Assembly: GCA_049999725.1 (NCBI GenBank)
Contig: JBNGIS010019962.1
Coordinates: 1-60,841 of the forward strand
Length of the DNA stretch: 60,841 nucleotides
Source of the DNA: Haplomitrium mnioides
Taxonomy: Eukaryota > Marchantiophyta > Haplomitriopsida > Calobryales
Direction: 5' to 3'
In this document: positions 11,805-25,554 of the stretch, piece by piece
Layout: the number at the start of each line of letters is the position of its first letter
Position numbering within the stretch: the first letter of the stretch is position 1
Program-made: the position numbers and the translations under genes
Notes under the pieces: generated by a model
Databases searched by the model: none
Told to the model about the DNA's origin: nothing
The model's input: the letters and a program-made list of their open reading frames with translations, nothing else

Positions 11805-14800
11805 TACAGAGATGAAACTGTGCCAGACAAAACTGCTGTTTTAAAACTCTCAACTGGATACAGGAGTTTGGGACAAGTTCGTCATTTTCAGTCTTCTACT
11901 TGGGGCATGCAAGGTCCCAAAGAGTGGGACAGCTATGATCCAGATGCATTTTCAAGATACTATCGTTATCGGCCTCTTTTGGTGTTGCGCCGGGCTGTGT
12001 TCATCATTGCTGAGGTGGTTCACCTTGGATTAGTGCAGTTAGTTGAAAAAGATGTACAGAAACGTGCTGAAAAGGTGATGGGTTTTTCCATGCCAAATAC
12101 TTAATTCGAATGTTGCTGTTGTATCAACTATGATGGTGGAGATATCAGGACTCCTGATATTTTAATTGGTTTTGTAATTAGATAGCTTGGTTTTCAAAAA
12201 ACACTTATGGAATTTTGGTTTTGGAATCTGATCTTTCAGGTTTTTGTGTGGTATGTTGGTTTTGTTGTTAATCTACAGTTACTGCGAAGTCTGATCAGGC
12301 TTGGTCCTTTTTACATCAAAGTAAGTTCGTGTAGTTGCTTCATATCAGGAGAATGCTATTACAAAGTCAATTTCTAAAGCGATTCCAAGTGCAAGACATA
12401 GACTACACGTTATGATGATAAAGTTGTCCGGAAACCCAAAGAGAACATTGTTTGCAGACCAGCATAAGAAAGGTTGTAGTTGAATTGTATGTGTACTCTG
12501 TTGGTGTCTTATAGTTTTAGGGCACCTCCAGTATTGTAACTCCGTTTTTAAGCGCATTTCTGATGAACAGGGTGTTTGGTGGGTGCTTAAATCATGGGTA
12601 TCTGTGAAAGTGATAGGGTGAATCGATATGCTAAATGTAACTAGAATACTTCCTCTCATTGCACCTATGCAGTTAACAGCCTTCAATTGCAATGCATTTT
12701 TAAGAAGATTAATTTTTTTTGCGATAAGTCTATATGTAAAAGCAGGTTGAAGATGGCAATTTCTATACGTTTCTCAATCCCCCTGATCATATTGTTACTT
12801 GTGCGTTTTCATCCTAACACTGAATTTTTGTTTATAGTACTGTTTGTTGCTTGACAAACAATATATAGATCTTGGGGCCTCCTTCTTTGTTTGCCTTCAA
12901 AGAGATATCAATGACTCTTGATTTGGCAGATATAATTCCATTTATTTTTTTTTGTGGTTAGTTGTACTGTCCACAACTTGATGGCTATATTATTCAGTGA
13001 TTTTAACGGATGTCCTGCATCCAAGTAGTCACCAGTGATGTGCTTCATGTGCTATGTTCAGGGTGCAGAATTCACTAACCTTCAGCAGACCTCTGTGAGA
13101 GTTATTCTCTTGGATGTCTGCTTGACAAGATCAAACTAAAGTGAAATGAATGATTGCAAGCTCATACTTGAGAGTTGACAGATTTTGATTAGTGTGGATT
13201 CTTGGTGGAGTGCTAGACATCATGACCGAGTTTTCTCGTTACTTCCGGAAAGTAGCAGAACTCAGTACGAAGATTGATCAGGACCTGCTGTTGGGAACTG
13301 ACGAAGCCAGCAGGAAGTTGTGACTGCTACGCATGATGAGGCTGAATAGTCTGAAACTTTGTGTCTGACACGACATTGTGAAGGTTGCACTCTATGTGTT
13401 GCGCAGTTGTGATGTGTGTGGGGTTTTTCCTATACTATTGCAGCTTCCATTTATTTGTTTTTGTGGTTAGTTTTACTCTCCACAACTTCATAGCTATATA
13501 TATACAATCCTGATCACCTCCAGGATATCTGCTGAACCTCAAAGTTTCCAACCCAATCCCTGGTTCAACAATACAGCACAGAGGATACAATCACTATGGA
13601 CTAAAGTCAAGAATAGAGCACCACTGAATGAGATCCAGGAGTCACTAAAGGACCGGAGGACATGTCAACAAAAACTACATATGGGATGGATGGCACTCAC
13701 ACTTCCACAGATTATCCATGACGAGAAACACCATCTAAGGAAAATTTTCACAAACCTGAAGGGGAAACAAGACCAGCTCCAGCTTCATAACCTACAAACT
13801 GGAAAAACTACGGCAACCAACTGTACCACTCTCCAACTGCCACAACCACAAATCCTTGGGCTGACAAACAATGCATATCTGATGTCTTCACAGTGCAAGG
13901 GGTGCTGCACATGACCAAGAAACTACAGAACAAAGCCCCTGACACACTGGGGCTTCAGGCCCTCATACTGAAATGTGGTGCAACTCTCCTTACTCAGCCT
14001 ATCACAGACCTGTTAAATCACGTCACCAGAGTCAGTTTCCGAGAGGAATAGAAAATCAAGACCATCATTCCCATATTCAAGTTGGGAGACAAAAGCCAAC
14101 TCTCATCGTTCCATCATGATCAGTCCCCTCTTCCCCAAACTCTTCGTTGCCATGCTGAACCTCAAACTCACCCAATGGAGCGAAGCACACCAACTGTGGG
14201 CCCAAGGGCAAGCTGGTTTCCGAGAAAATCACTCCACTACAGGTCATCTACTGACCATCCACACCTTGATTGAACAACACAAGCTCAAGGGAGGCTTGTA
14301 CTGGTGCTTTGTAAATTTCCAGATGGCCATTGACTCAGTCCCCAGATACAAGCTGTGGGAGAGACTAGAAGAGCTGCATCTTCCACCTGAGTGGCTTACT
14401 GCCATACAAGTCCTCTACCAAGAAGGTATAGCAAGCGTTCGGACCACTGTAGCATGTCCGAACCTATCCACTGCAATACATTTGTCAGGCAAGGATTGCC
14501 ATTATCACCAACTCTATTTGGTCTCTTCATCGACAAGTTGGAAGCAGTTCTGTCAACTATTGGAGCTCCTTCGCCGGGTTGCTGGCCACCAAGGTCTCTA
14601 TCTTACTCCATGCTGATGACAACTACATGTACAAGATTACTGCAACAGCTCATGGCCCTAGACCATGTCTGCAACCAATCTGGAATGATCGTGAAACTGA
14701 AGAAGACAAAAGTTTTGGTCTTTGGCTAATGGCGCATGACAGCCAAGAGAGAGATATACATCTTCAGGCAAGACACGATCAAAGTGGTGGACCAATGCAC

Positions 14801-17800
14801 ATATATGGGGATCCCGCTGCATACACAACAGGTGTGCAGCTTTGGAGCAGACTGCAGACTAGCTGCAGGACTAGCCAGTCTGTACCAAACAAACAGCTGG
14901 TGCAAAGAAAAGGACCAATGGAACATCCCAACCAGAGTCAACCTCTTTCACACTTTCCTCACTCATACAGCAATATATGGAGCGGAAATCTGGGGCCTTG
15001 GCCTCACGCCAAGAATGTTGCTAAACATGGGCCAAAACTTCTAATAAGTCCCCTCTTCCCCAAGCGACCACTTCTCTCCATATCCTGTTAGCAGAGTTTG
15101 GAAGAGAAAAGCTTTGGGTTTCTCTATCAAAGAGAAACCATAGTTCAAAAACCCGATGCATTGTTTCGCTTGTCTTCACCCATGGAAGTGGTTCAAAAGC
15201 TTGTTACATCCTGCAATCTCTCCAGGATACCAAAAGCACTCTCTACCCAGTCATGGTCTTAGAGGCATTTTGTCAAGCAAGGGCCAGGGACCCGACAAAC
15301 TCGTACAGTCAATGTCAGAACTGGTTGACGCAATGGGGATTGGACATAGAGGAACTTCAGGACTGCTCAAGCACACTCTTAGACCATCTTTATACACAGT
15401 ACTATGGCAGTCCTACAGTGCAGCATCATGCAGTCAAGGATATGTCTCTGGTCGACTCCCAGCCTCACCAACAGATACAACATATCTACCAGTAATATTT
15501 CACTACATCTTATACACATCCTTGAGAACTGGCTCCCACCGACTTAGATGTGAAAGTGGTTCAAGATCAACAACCAAGTACAGTCAGAGAAAGCGGGTTG
15601 CCTACAATGCACACTGCAAACCACTGAGGGTGAAAACCACTTTATCTTTTGCTGCCCAAGACAATATGAGTATGAGGATGATAACGGGCCTGTTCAGGGA
15701 CAGGGATCAACCCTCGACAGTCCATCAATTCTTGACACACTCAGACCAATGGTGGCTAGCGCTCTTCCTGCGTGAACTTCTTAGTGCTGAGAGCAGACCC
15801 CATTTCAAAAAGTCATGACAAGAAATGATCTCCATGAAATTTTTTATCAAGAAATTAGTTTTGAGTTTTAAGAGAGCAATTGTTCTACCAGTGAGCTACA
15901 GCTCACCACTTTGATTTGATTCATTGTACTATTAGGATTTTACTTCTTTTTGCTCACACCTTGATGTGTGTTGTATTTCAGTCCCTGTGGCCTAAGGGCT
16001 TGTGTGGGACTTATAATCAAAAGTCTATTCTATTCTACTAAGGTTCAAAAAACAATCACTACTGAGTCTCTGAATTGGCAGTTGTTGGTAAGAGCGGTGA
16101 AATAATTTACAGAGTTTATTGTTTGTGGATGGTTTCAGAAATCAGGTTTTGGGGACTCATGAAGATCTATATGCTGAGCTCTGTGATGTTCTGTACATTG
16201 CAGCTTGGCCAGGCTCTCAGCACCCGCCCAGATGTACTACCCAGATCTTACTGCTCGGAGCTGACAAAATTACAGGTTTGGTTATATTCTTTATATCTTC
16301 ATGTGTGATGTTGAAGAGTGTTTATCACTGTAAATCTTGTGTTCAATTCTCAACTTCATCATAGAAAAAAAAATCCGAGACTTCTTAGTATCTAACTTAT
16401 GTGGTTATCATGTGTGCATGACTAGGATCAAATACCTCCATACCCAACATACATTGCTGTAAAATACTTGGAGTCACAGCTAGGTCGTCCTTTATCAAAA
16501 ATTTATGCAGAAATCACCACAGAGCCTGTGGCTGCTGCTTCTCTTGGCCAGGTTTACAAAGGTTGGGCTCAACATTCTGGAAGTTTTTGTTGCAAACATA
16601 GTTCTGTATTTGTATCTGGGTGGAACACTGACTTCTAACATTAGCCTGCCTTCATTTATGCAGCAAAACTTCACTCCGGTGAGGTTGTAGCTGTGAAGGT
16701 TCTGAGGCCAGGTGTGACTGGCCGTTTGGCTCTTGATGCCTACCTTTTGAGCGTGCTTGGTGGCCCATTGCAACGTTGGACTGAAGCTCGAAGCGACCTC
16801 CTTGCAATATTGAAGGAAATGGTGAGAGATGCTCTTCCATGTAGATGTTTGTATATAGACACGTCTCTTCAGTCATTTAGTCACCACACCACTCTTTGGC
16901 TGCATCAAAGTTCACTTATTACACCCATGGATTGTGAAAGGTGGGAAGAATGTTTGAGGAGGTTGATTATGTTCGTGAAGGCCAATATGCTGAACGTTTT
17001 GCTCGTTTATATGGCAACAGGCAAGTCATTGGTAAGCAATTTGCTTTGTACTTGGTGTCTATGACTTGGAGATAATTTCAGTTTCTTTCATGAAGTCTAT
17101 AGTGTCTGCTTCTTATGATCCATTATATGAAGCAGTAAGAAGGTGAACTACCTCTGGAAGAAGCCTGGAGCTCAATGCAATAACCTTACCCCAAGTATCC
17201 CATTGGTGACTAGAGATTAACGTATCCATTCTGTTCTTCTACTGGTGAACTTTGGCTCACTCATTTTGGTCACACCTCTTGGCTTGTGCCTCAACACGTT
17301 ATACTCGCAAGCCTGTTCAGATTAGAGCCAGTTTGGAATTCACTCAAGTTTTTTTCTATTTGCAGCCCAGTGTGGGATGTGTGGTGCAGTTATTGAACAC
17401 TGACCATACTTCCAACCTTCTTTAAACTTCTAATCCTACTTGGGCCATAAAATGAGTTATTTGCAGGCAGGAGGTGTATGTATTCAAGCCATCTTGAAAT
17501 CCATCTCCTTGGGGATGTGGGGTCTAGGGCCTTAGGATGACAACAACACCAGGATGGCTCAGAGTCTTTGGGGCTGGGCTAAAATCCAGGTTGGAGACTC
17601 CGTTCAGTTGCTTCTCCACAGGCTTTTGTATTATGCAGGTCATGCTCATGGTGCTTGCTCAATTGCAGACAGTTCATGGTCCTGACATGAAGAGCTTCCT
17701 AGAATAGATTCCTACAGCAACTTCACTTGGTACCACTGAATTGTGTAGTGCAAAAACTTTGTCAATCCTTCTCAGAAATCTTGTTGGGAAGCACAAACTA

Positions 17801-20800
17801 TTTGCTACTAACTCCGGTGAAACTCATCTCCCCTTACAGCTCCAAGTGGCCTATGGACACAAGTTATCAAAAGTTTCAGAAATCTTTCTATCGATTGCTC
17901 TGCACATTCCAACTATTAATGACCGAGTATCAAACGGATCTGCAGCCTAAAGGCTCCCCAAGGTCTTGTAGAAGTACATACTCAAACCAGGAACCGTCCA
18001 AAATTGGCATAGGCAAGTTATTTACTGCTCGCTGTGTTGGGAACAGAGCAGACTCTCGGTTTTGAATTTAAAATACCTGCAAGAGAAAATGGTAGTTACG
18101 AAATGTGCAAGTACATCTGAAAGCAAACTCTGTAGTCAGGGTTCTACACTCTAGCAAGAATTAAATTGATTTTTAGAAAAGAGTAGCTCCATGGGCTGAC
18201 TCCCTCAGATGCTTTATAAACAACGATGTCAGATGTAATATTATTTTGTCCCACACTCAGTTGTGCAATGTATTTTCAATCACTATAGCATCATGAAGTA
18301 TACCTAGGGAAAACGTCAAAGATTTGTATAATGATGTCCCAAAGTATTATTTGCTGCCTGGCTATGTGGCATGTTGTCACTGCCACACCGTAGAGGGCAG
18401 CATTCACAAGGTCAATTCAGTCAAAAATTTCCAGACCAATGATCATCATGTGTGGCAGTTGTAATTAGTCTCTGGTAGACTATTGCATCTTCTTTCTGGC
18501 TACCATCAAATGGATTAGAAAGAACTTTGGCAGTGTGACTAAAGAGTTCTCTTCTTGGCTAATAATTTCTGTGCAGTTTTGTTTTTTTGACTTAGCCCTT
18601 CCTTTATTTTTATTTTCCTTGCTCACTTTGTTGGTAGATATGTGTTTGGTCAGGAAACTTAACTTTGAATTGTCTTCATATTTATATATCCTCAAAGTGT
18701 GTTCTAGTTTCTAGACAATCTTTTTAGATCAGAAGGTCAGGAACTAAGGCCATCTTTGTTCGTGCTTGTAATACCAGTCCAACATTTTGTTCTCAGAGAA
18801 TGGTAAATCTACAAGGCCAGTGAAGAAAGCAAAGAAAAATGTTTCGCCCATTCTTGAAGATCGAGAAGGATTGGTCAAAGTACCAAGAATATATTGGGAT
18901 CTTACAAGCAAGGGAGTACTCACAATGGAGTGGATAGATGGACTGAAACTTACTGATAAAGAAGGATTAAAGAGGGCTAACTTGGATATTAAAGAAGTTG
19001 TTGATCAGGTAATATCTTGTGGTTCCGGATCTTTGGCTTAACTACAAGTGTGACAAAGTCTTCTCACCGAGTGCCATCACGGTTGTATACTCTTGAACAG
19101 TCCCAATGTGATAGTTGAGCTTGAACCAATGATTTCCTTGGCATTTTTCAGGGGGTATTTTGTTCACTCAGGCAGTTATTAGAGGAGGGATTTTTTCATG
19201 CAGATCCACATCCAGGGAACCTTGTGGTCACAAAGGAGGGTGTTCTGGCTTATTTTGATTTTGGGATGATGAGTGAAATTGACAGAGATTATCGCATTGG
19301 CCTCATTCGCACTGTATGTCTTGTTCATTTATGCACATTTTATGATTGCTTCCAGATTCTTGTTCTGATGTAGTGTTTCTCACAGCAGGCTCTGAGACTC
19401 AGTTTTGGTAATTTTAGTTGAGCCATTGATTCACTGGTATACCAGACACTCGCCAGGTATACCATACATGATAAAGTAGGATTATAACAAATAGGGATAA
19501 GGCCACAGCATTATCTAAAAGGGTGGAGTTGTTTGCCAGATTGTACATTTTGTAAATCGTGATGCAATGGGTTTGGCTCAAGATTTTGTGGTGCTTGGGT
19601 TCATACCAGAGGGCACACCACTAGAGCCTATCGCCAATTCTCTCCTTCTGACATTTGGAGATGAGAACAGCAAAGCACAGATGGACTTTCAGGTATTGAC
19701 CATTTCTGCTGGGAAGTTATATACTCTGCTATAACGGCCTGACATAAATTCAGCACAATGGTCTGCACTAGGCATATCTATAATTAGGATCACATTGTTG
19801 ATTCTTTTCTTCCAAGTACTCGTATCATGGGCTCTCTTATCTACATAGAAGGTGATTGGTGCCTGAACACTGCCTACCTAGAACTGGACAGTCGAATTTG
19901 AAGAACAACGAGACCTTGAAACTGATCTAAGCTGCATCTCTGGTTATATTCAATATTGGCTTTTTCCTTCATACCTACTCCTGAAAATAATTATCTTTGA
20001 GACAAATTGGAACTTGTTTTGGTTTGCTCAAGGTATTTATGATTTTCTCATTTCTGTGCAGGGGATAATGAACCAATTATCTAATGTAATGTACCAATAT
20101 AAATTTCGGTTACCTCCTGAGTATGCTATGATCATCAGAGCTCTGGGATCTTTGGAAGGGACAGCCACAATACTTGATTCCAACTTCAAGGTAGTTGCTA
20201 GTGCGTACCCTTTTATAGTGGGACGATTACTTGCTGATCCAGATCCAGACATGCGAAAGATTCTGAGGGAGCTTCTGTTACGAAACAATGGATCTATACG
20301 TTGGTCCCGGCTGGAGCGGCTGGTATTCTCTCAGTCCTTGTGTTCCTCCTGCCTGTCTCAGTCACTGCAGTTTCAGCTCAAAATTGTTCATTGCAAGATT
20401 CTGCTGCACCTGTGAAGACACTAATTGCATGGTAGCCAGGTAATTTTGATGTAATATGCCAAGTGAAAACTTTCTTTTGCAGGTTTTTGCTATTGCAGAG
20501 AGTTCCAATGAATCTGGGTCACGGAAAGGACAAAGTGCCACTCTAGGAATATGGGGTACCTTTGATAGCCGGGTTGTTGCTTCAGCTGCTATGGATTTAC
20601 TCAATTTCATTTTGTCGTCCAAAGGATTGAGAATTCGCACCTTACTAGTCCAGGATATTTGTCGGACCTGTGATCTGTTCCTACAACAATTGTCAGCGGA
20701 GTTTCTGGATTGGAAAGTGGATCCTGCTTATGTCCAGCACACTGCTGATCAGAAAAATCCGGACCACCATCCTCCAAGCCAAGAAGCAGGAGTAGAACCA

Positions 20801-21396
20801 CAGAGTGATGTACATTTGCAGGGAAATTCGATGTGGACTTTAGATTTTTGGAGTTATTTTGCAACCAATTCCTTTTCTTGGAGAACTGATCCCAGTTCAA
20901 AGCATAATTCTGCAGTGAGAGCAAACTCAGAGACTCTACAGGATGAGGAAGACCGTAAGCAGTCTCAGGAAAAGACAGGACCAAGTGTGGACGAACACAG
21001 GGTATGTCCAGATGATTTGAGTGGAAATTTTCCAAGTTGGTCACCCTCCTCTGCTTGTTCTCCGACAATGCTAGTACCTCAAGTATAAATCCAATGCTAA
21101 ATCTCCAGTAACGAAATATGGTATGGCGTTTTCAGGTGGATGATGATGTAACTCGACTGTGGATTGGGGTTCAAGCTTTTTCTAAAGCAGTCAGCTCCGC
21201 ACCAGAAGTCTGGATTCCACTCCTCATTCGTGTTGTGGGAAAGCCAGAAGCATCTGCATTACTTTGTGCTCTAATTTCAGCCATAGCAGATGTTTGCCAT
21301 CATCGAATGTCAGAAGCTTCCATCCTTGCTGTGTCCAGAATTTTGCATGGACTTGACAGTAGTAAATTGCAGGGTACTGAAAGTAGAACACAATAA
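11805..21396 (+). CDS. ABC1-like (UbiB/aarF-type) atypical protein kinase, 5' end unresolved
   Basis: ABC1K/ADCK family atypical kinase. Plant members act in plastids (plastoglobules, prenyl-lipid and quinone metabolism) or mitochondria. Resolved exons: 11805-12074, 12279-12320, 16204-16275, 16426-16561, 16664-16821, 16941-17031, 18797-19008, 19152-19313, 19540-19692, 20062-20322, 20483-21001 and 21136-21396. Every junction is GT-AG and keeps phase, giving 778 residues plus stop. Numbering from 11805, the family hallmarks are: KxGQ motif (IKLGQ, Lys104, split between exons 2 and 3), STRPD, Ala-rich loop AAAS at 164-167, catalytic Lys in VVAVKV (185), [17 protein letters not shown] (343-350) and DFGM (363-366). 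A long C-terminal extension follows. The N-terminal targeting peptide must lie upstream of 11805. The second resolved intron (12321-16203) carries a LINE. I cannot assign a subfamily number. Confidence 0.9.
12945..13500. repeat. Dispersed ~55-bp direct repeat pair
   Basis: Sequence at about 12945-12995 (CCATTTATTT...TGTGGTTAGTTNTACT..CCACAACTT) recurs at about 13446-13497, some 500 bp downstream in the same intron, with a few substitutions. It sits just upstream of the LINE. Confidence 0.7.
13520..16040 (+). mobile_element. Decayed, 5'-truncated non-LTR retrotransposon (LINE) inside kinase intron
   Basis: Reverse-transcriptase segments of LINE type lie in order but in different frames. The fingers/motif region is [11 protein letters not shown] with motif [10 protein letters not shown] (14116-14490). 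Motif B is [12 protein letters not shown] (about 14485-14540). Motif C is HADD, normally YADD, near 14612-14620. The C-terminal region at about 15156-15818 retains the SLRTGSHRL stretch typical of the zinc-binding tail of these elements. No endonuclease domain is visible upstream, which fits 5' truncation. Motif A has Asn (codon 14314-14316) where the catalytic Asp is expected, and frameshifts separate the parts, so it is dead. The 3' end seems to be the CTATTCTATTCTA stretch near 16025-16040. The element is in sense orientation and is spliced out with the intron. Confidence 0.85.
15868..15912 (-). other. tRNA 5'-half-like sequence in LINE 3' region
   Basis: On the minus strand this reads GAGCTGTAGCTCACTGGTAG followed by AACAATTGCTC. 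That matches the D-arm and start of the anticodon arm of a tRNA, including a near-consensus A box (TAGCTCACTGG). No B box or 3' half follows, so this is a tRNA-derived fragment rather than a tRNA gene. Confidence 0.45.
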
Positions 21397-21407
21397 CTAC
21401 TTTAAAT

Positions 21408-21425
21408 CCCCCCCCCCCCCCCCCC
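21408..21425. repeat. Poly-C tract (18 C)
   Basis: Eighteen consecutive C residues start 12 bases after the kinase stop codon. Length may be unreliable in the assembly. Confidence 0.9.
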
Positions 21426-22640
21426 ACCGCCCTCCTCCCACCTTCCAATAATAATAATGCGTGATAGAAGGGATGACAGCCAAAGGCTGTGAGGGAATTT
21501 CGTGGATGATAAGTGTGATTGGTACATTAACTGTGCAGTAGCAAAGAAAGTCTACATTTTAGGTAGTCAGGCCTGAGAGCCACGGCAGACCTGAGTCGGT
21601 AAGTGACAGATTTGTACACAAGACGGTAGTGGTGTGGGAAATGTAGACCACATCAAAGGAAGGGCATAGTGTTTTTAAGAAATGTTCAGCCCTGATGAGA
21701 ATGAAGTAGGGAAAGAATCAAAGCAAAGATGGGATGGAGTTAGTGAGTGCCCTTCAGATTCCTAATTGAGAAGGGAATCCACATGTATAAATCTTGTGGA
21801 TGTATACCCCTGCCTGAAAGGTTGAACCCTCATAGGAAGGGCCAGATGGTTGGTACAATTTAGTAAATTGGGGATGAGTTCTGAGCTGGAAGGATTTCAG
21901 ACTACCAATTTCTGTACGATCTTACCTCACCTCAATCTTAGTGTGACAACATGCCATGTGCTTACTCTTTTTGGTGACAGAAACTTGGTACTGTTTACCC
22001 TTTCTTATAATAGAAGGGTGAAAAGGAGGATGGCTGCTGCTGTGGCATAAGGCAGACAAAGGCCTTTGCAGTAGAGATTGGATTGATGGTCTAGATTCTA
22101 GACTAGGTTTTCTAGATACCTCCTCATTGCAGGCTTTTGGTCAGCATAAACCCCTTGAAATGGGGTTTAGTTTCTGATGTAGGGTTGCAGCATAGGGTCA
22201 CAAGTGAATACAATGTCTTCACGGCTTATCATATGAGCTTAAGCCTCTCATACACTTTAACACCTATTGTTTATGGAATTTACACACCTCTAAACTTACA
22301 GAGTTTCAATGAACATGGAGTGTCTTCTGGAAAAGAATATTTGTAACTAAGCGGGTTACAAACAACAACAATGAATTCTATGTGGATATAAAGTCTTTTA
22401 TGCATAAACAATCTCTTAAGTTCATGGAATTCATACACTTCCAGACTTATTACTCATGGATTTTAATCATAAATCATCATGGCTATTCTGCATACACTCT
22501 TACCAAGTATGCAAGGAGCCTTAGATCACTAATTTTATTGCTCTTAGACTTCTAGTTGAGAATAGCATATATGCACTCTAATTAGTCAAATTAGTATATT
22601 AACTACATTACTACATATATAAGAAATAGCAAGTATAGAT
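21426..22640. other. Downstream flank of kinase gene, no gene seen
   Basis: Presumed 3' untranslated region and intergenic sequence. Open frames are below 75 codons and unrecognised on both strands. Confidence 0.5.
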
Positions 22641-22649
22641 GCAGTAAAA

Positions 22650-22965
22650 TATCTAAAGCTTCATGAATTCCAATTTTCTTTGTATAGCAAAAATATTACA
22701 CACTTTAAATGCAACATATATGTAGAAAATAGCAATTATAGATTTAATGGATATTTAAAGCTTCAAAAACCACAATGTAATATGACATCTAAAGCTTCAA
22801 AAACACTATGTAATACATCATCTAAAGCTTATGAGATGTAATCTTGACTACATCTAAAGCTTCACGTATGAAATATTGGCATCTAAAGCTTTATAAACGC
22901 CATGTAATATGACATCTATAGCTTCATAAACACAATGATTTAAACCTTCACAAACATAGTCAATC
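22650..22965. repeat. Degenerate array with CATCTAAAGCTTCA core
   Basis: About eight copies of a CATCTAAAGCTTCA-like core occur, spaced mostly 30-36 bp, with flanking ATGTAATATGA in several copies. The array grades into AT-rich sequence with ATCATNGAAATAG motifs up to about 23240. Confidence 0.7.
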
Positions 22966-23998
22966 TTATATACATGCATATGAACATAGATATATAATAT
23001 CATATAAATAGATATAGATGCGTAATATCATTGAAATAGATATAATATTAGTATCATGAAAATAACCATATATATTAGTATCATAGAAACTTCCATATAT
23101 AATAAATTAGATATATAAATACCTAGTATCATGCATACATGAATACATATTGTCAAGAAATTGTCAGCTATATTAATACATATTATCATAGAAATGAGTT
23201 TTCATATAGATATAATGCAATATCATGGAAATAGCTATATTTTTACAAATAACCATAAATTGGTGACACCTTTTAATAGCCTATTGCTTTTGATATGTCT
23301 ACTAATGTTGATTTTTAAGAGCTTGATTATGATTTGGAGAGAAGTGTGACAAACTAGTGGAATGAGAGAAAGGTTTAATGACATAGTAAACTTGAACATT
23401 TTTTGCCTCACCAATGACTTGGATAGTATAACTTTGCATACTAGCTTGGATTTGCCATTTTTATACATCACTCAAATATGTGCAGAAAAATGATTAGGTT
23501 ATGACTATGAAATGTATACTACAGTTGCAATAGAAGAGGTCATCAAGTTGTTTCATAGCTTTGAAGAAGTATGGATCAAATGAAGTATATATGAATTGAT
23601 AAAAATGTTGGTTGATAGATCATTGTAATGTTTCTTGATGCTCTATTTCATATGTCATGTGAAAATCTTATTGCACTATGCAAGAAAGATCTAGGCTACA
23701 ATATCAATTAGGTTTTTCTTTTCATTTGAAACAAAAATAGTCCTTGAGTTTTTGATATCTAAGTTAATATCGGAAGACAACCTCATAAATGAGGTAAAAA
23801 AACTCAAAGACAAACTTCCAATAAGTAATAACAATAACTCAAACAAAAACTCTAATAGAGTTAAACCAACCAAATGGCATGGCAAGATAAACAATCAACA
23901 AAACCAACCAAATGTCAAGAAAAGAAATCCTACAAAGAGGATACAAGTGAAAGCTCAAACCAATTGAGAAGAACTCCACAATGAGGAGTTGGGGGCAT

Positions 23999-24330
23999 TG
24001 AAGCCCTATTATCTATACTTGAGAAAGAGATGTCATCTAGCTTCTTTTGCCTACAAGTTACTTCAACTTTAGGCCCTACAAATGTCTTTATACTCTTCTA
24101 TAAAAGTAACTTTAAAGGTAAGTTATCTTATACTATTTGACTAAAATTAATCCTACTTTGGTAGCCACTACCATTTCTTTCACTCCTCTTTATTTTCTAT
24201 AAATAGTACAATATCATATTTATACTACTACATAATCGTCACCTTTCAAAAAATAACCTTATCATTATTGTCGTAATATTTCCTTCACTCCTCTCTATTT
24301 TTCTATAAATAGTATATTATTATACTTGTA
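23999..24330 (-). repeat. LTR-like fragment, inverted relative to the one at 25.6 kb
   Basis: The reverse complement of about 24020-24215 aligns colinearly by eye with 25555-25790, sharing GTTGAAGTAACTTGTA, an AAGCTAGRTGACA stretch and an AGAGNAGTGAANGAAAT stretch. Within the fragment a piece at about 24178-24215 is repeated at about 24288-24320. A purine-rich tract precedes it at about 23977-23998. Confidence 0.5.
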
Positions 24331-25554
24331 TATACTTAGAAATTAGCTCCACATGCTATGAATTCTTGATGAAAAAATAGGGTATTTCAAAAACACAATA
24401 TAGTTGTTGATATCTAATGCGATATAAGTAAAACTTGTTCATTGAAATAAAGCTCTAATAAAGTATCATCAAATACAACAATAGAATAACAATAGTTCTA
24501 GATTGATTTAACCATACTAGTGTAAATAAAAAAACTATGGAACATGTAGCGTATACAATGCTACTTGCATGTGGCTATAAAGCTAAAGCATTTACATTTA
24601 AAGTTTTAATGGAAAGTTGTTTAGTTAAGTTGTTGTGTGGTAATCAACATCATTATAAGCCATGTTTGATGGAGCAAAACCTCTCCATTTTACAAAAATC
24701 ATCATTTTTATAAAGTCAACTTTAGTAAAATATATAATGCAACCATATTTGCAAGATATACAAATCACTTTTTATTAAAATAATTGTGAGTGTGATGTTC
24801 TATAACAAGTTGTCAAATTGATGCAAAAAATTTTAAAAAACACATACACAATAGAAAATAGTATACATTTTTCTATCATATTACTTTACAATAATAACAA
24901 TTTTTATGCAATAATCTTATAAATTTAGCCATATTTCATAAAAAAAACTAGTGAATTTCATTCAAAAATTGGTCAATTTATATTGCACAATTATGGAAAA
25001 CCCTATATTTTGCTAAACTTGTTGGTTTAGTAAGGCTAACATTGACAAAATATAGAAGCATAAAATAAGAAAAATCATATAAATATCAATCTTATGGTTT
25101 AATTGACCTAGTATTGAAAAGTGATGCATTTAACGCATAAAAATCCAATAGAATCGCAATGTAAGCTTCAGCGTATACATAGCTTAGTCTAATTAAAAAC
25201 TGATAGCTTATCTTGAAAGAAAGCAAAGCTCACATAGCATTTCAGCAAATAAATCTCACAAATATCGAGAAAGCAATCCTCATCACATACTCAATGATGA
25301 AGTTAAATGCGTTAAAATGTCGTGCAATCATTTCTTGAGATTGTCAACACATCATAATGTAATGGAATCTGGTTAGTTTGTAGTTCGCCATCTCATGTTT
25401 ATCTTTGTCTAATTTAAATCACTTTTTTTTTTAAATGCAAAATAGGTAGAGCCAATGTTATGAAAAGTTCAACACGTCTAGAAAGCTTAACATTTAGTTT
25501 ATATCTATGATAGTTATCACTCTGCTTTAACATTGAAGTAGATCAAATATTAGA

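Noticed and set aside
15156-15818. A 220-codon + strand open frame as a possible gene
   Set aside because: It follows the LINE reverse transcriptase in order and keeps the SLRTGSHRL stretch of LINE C-termini. It is part of the dead element.
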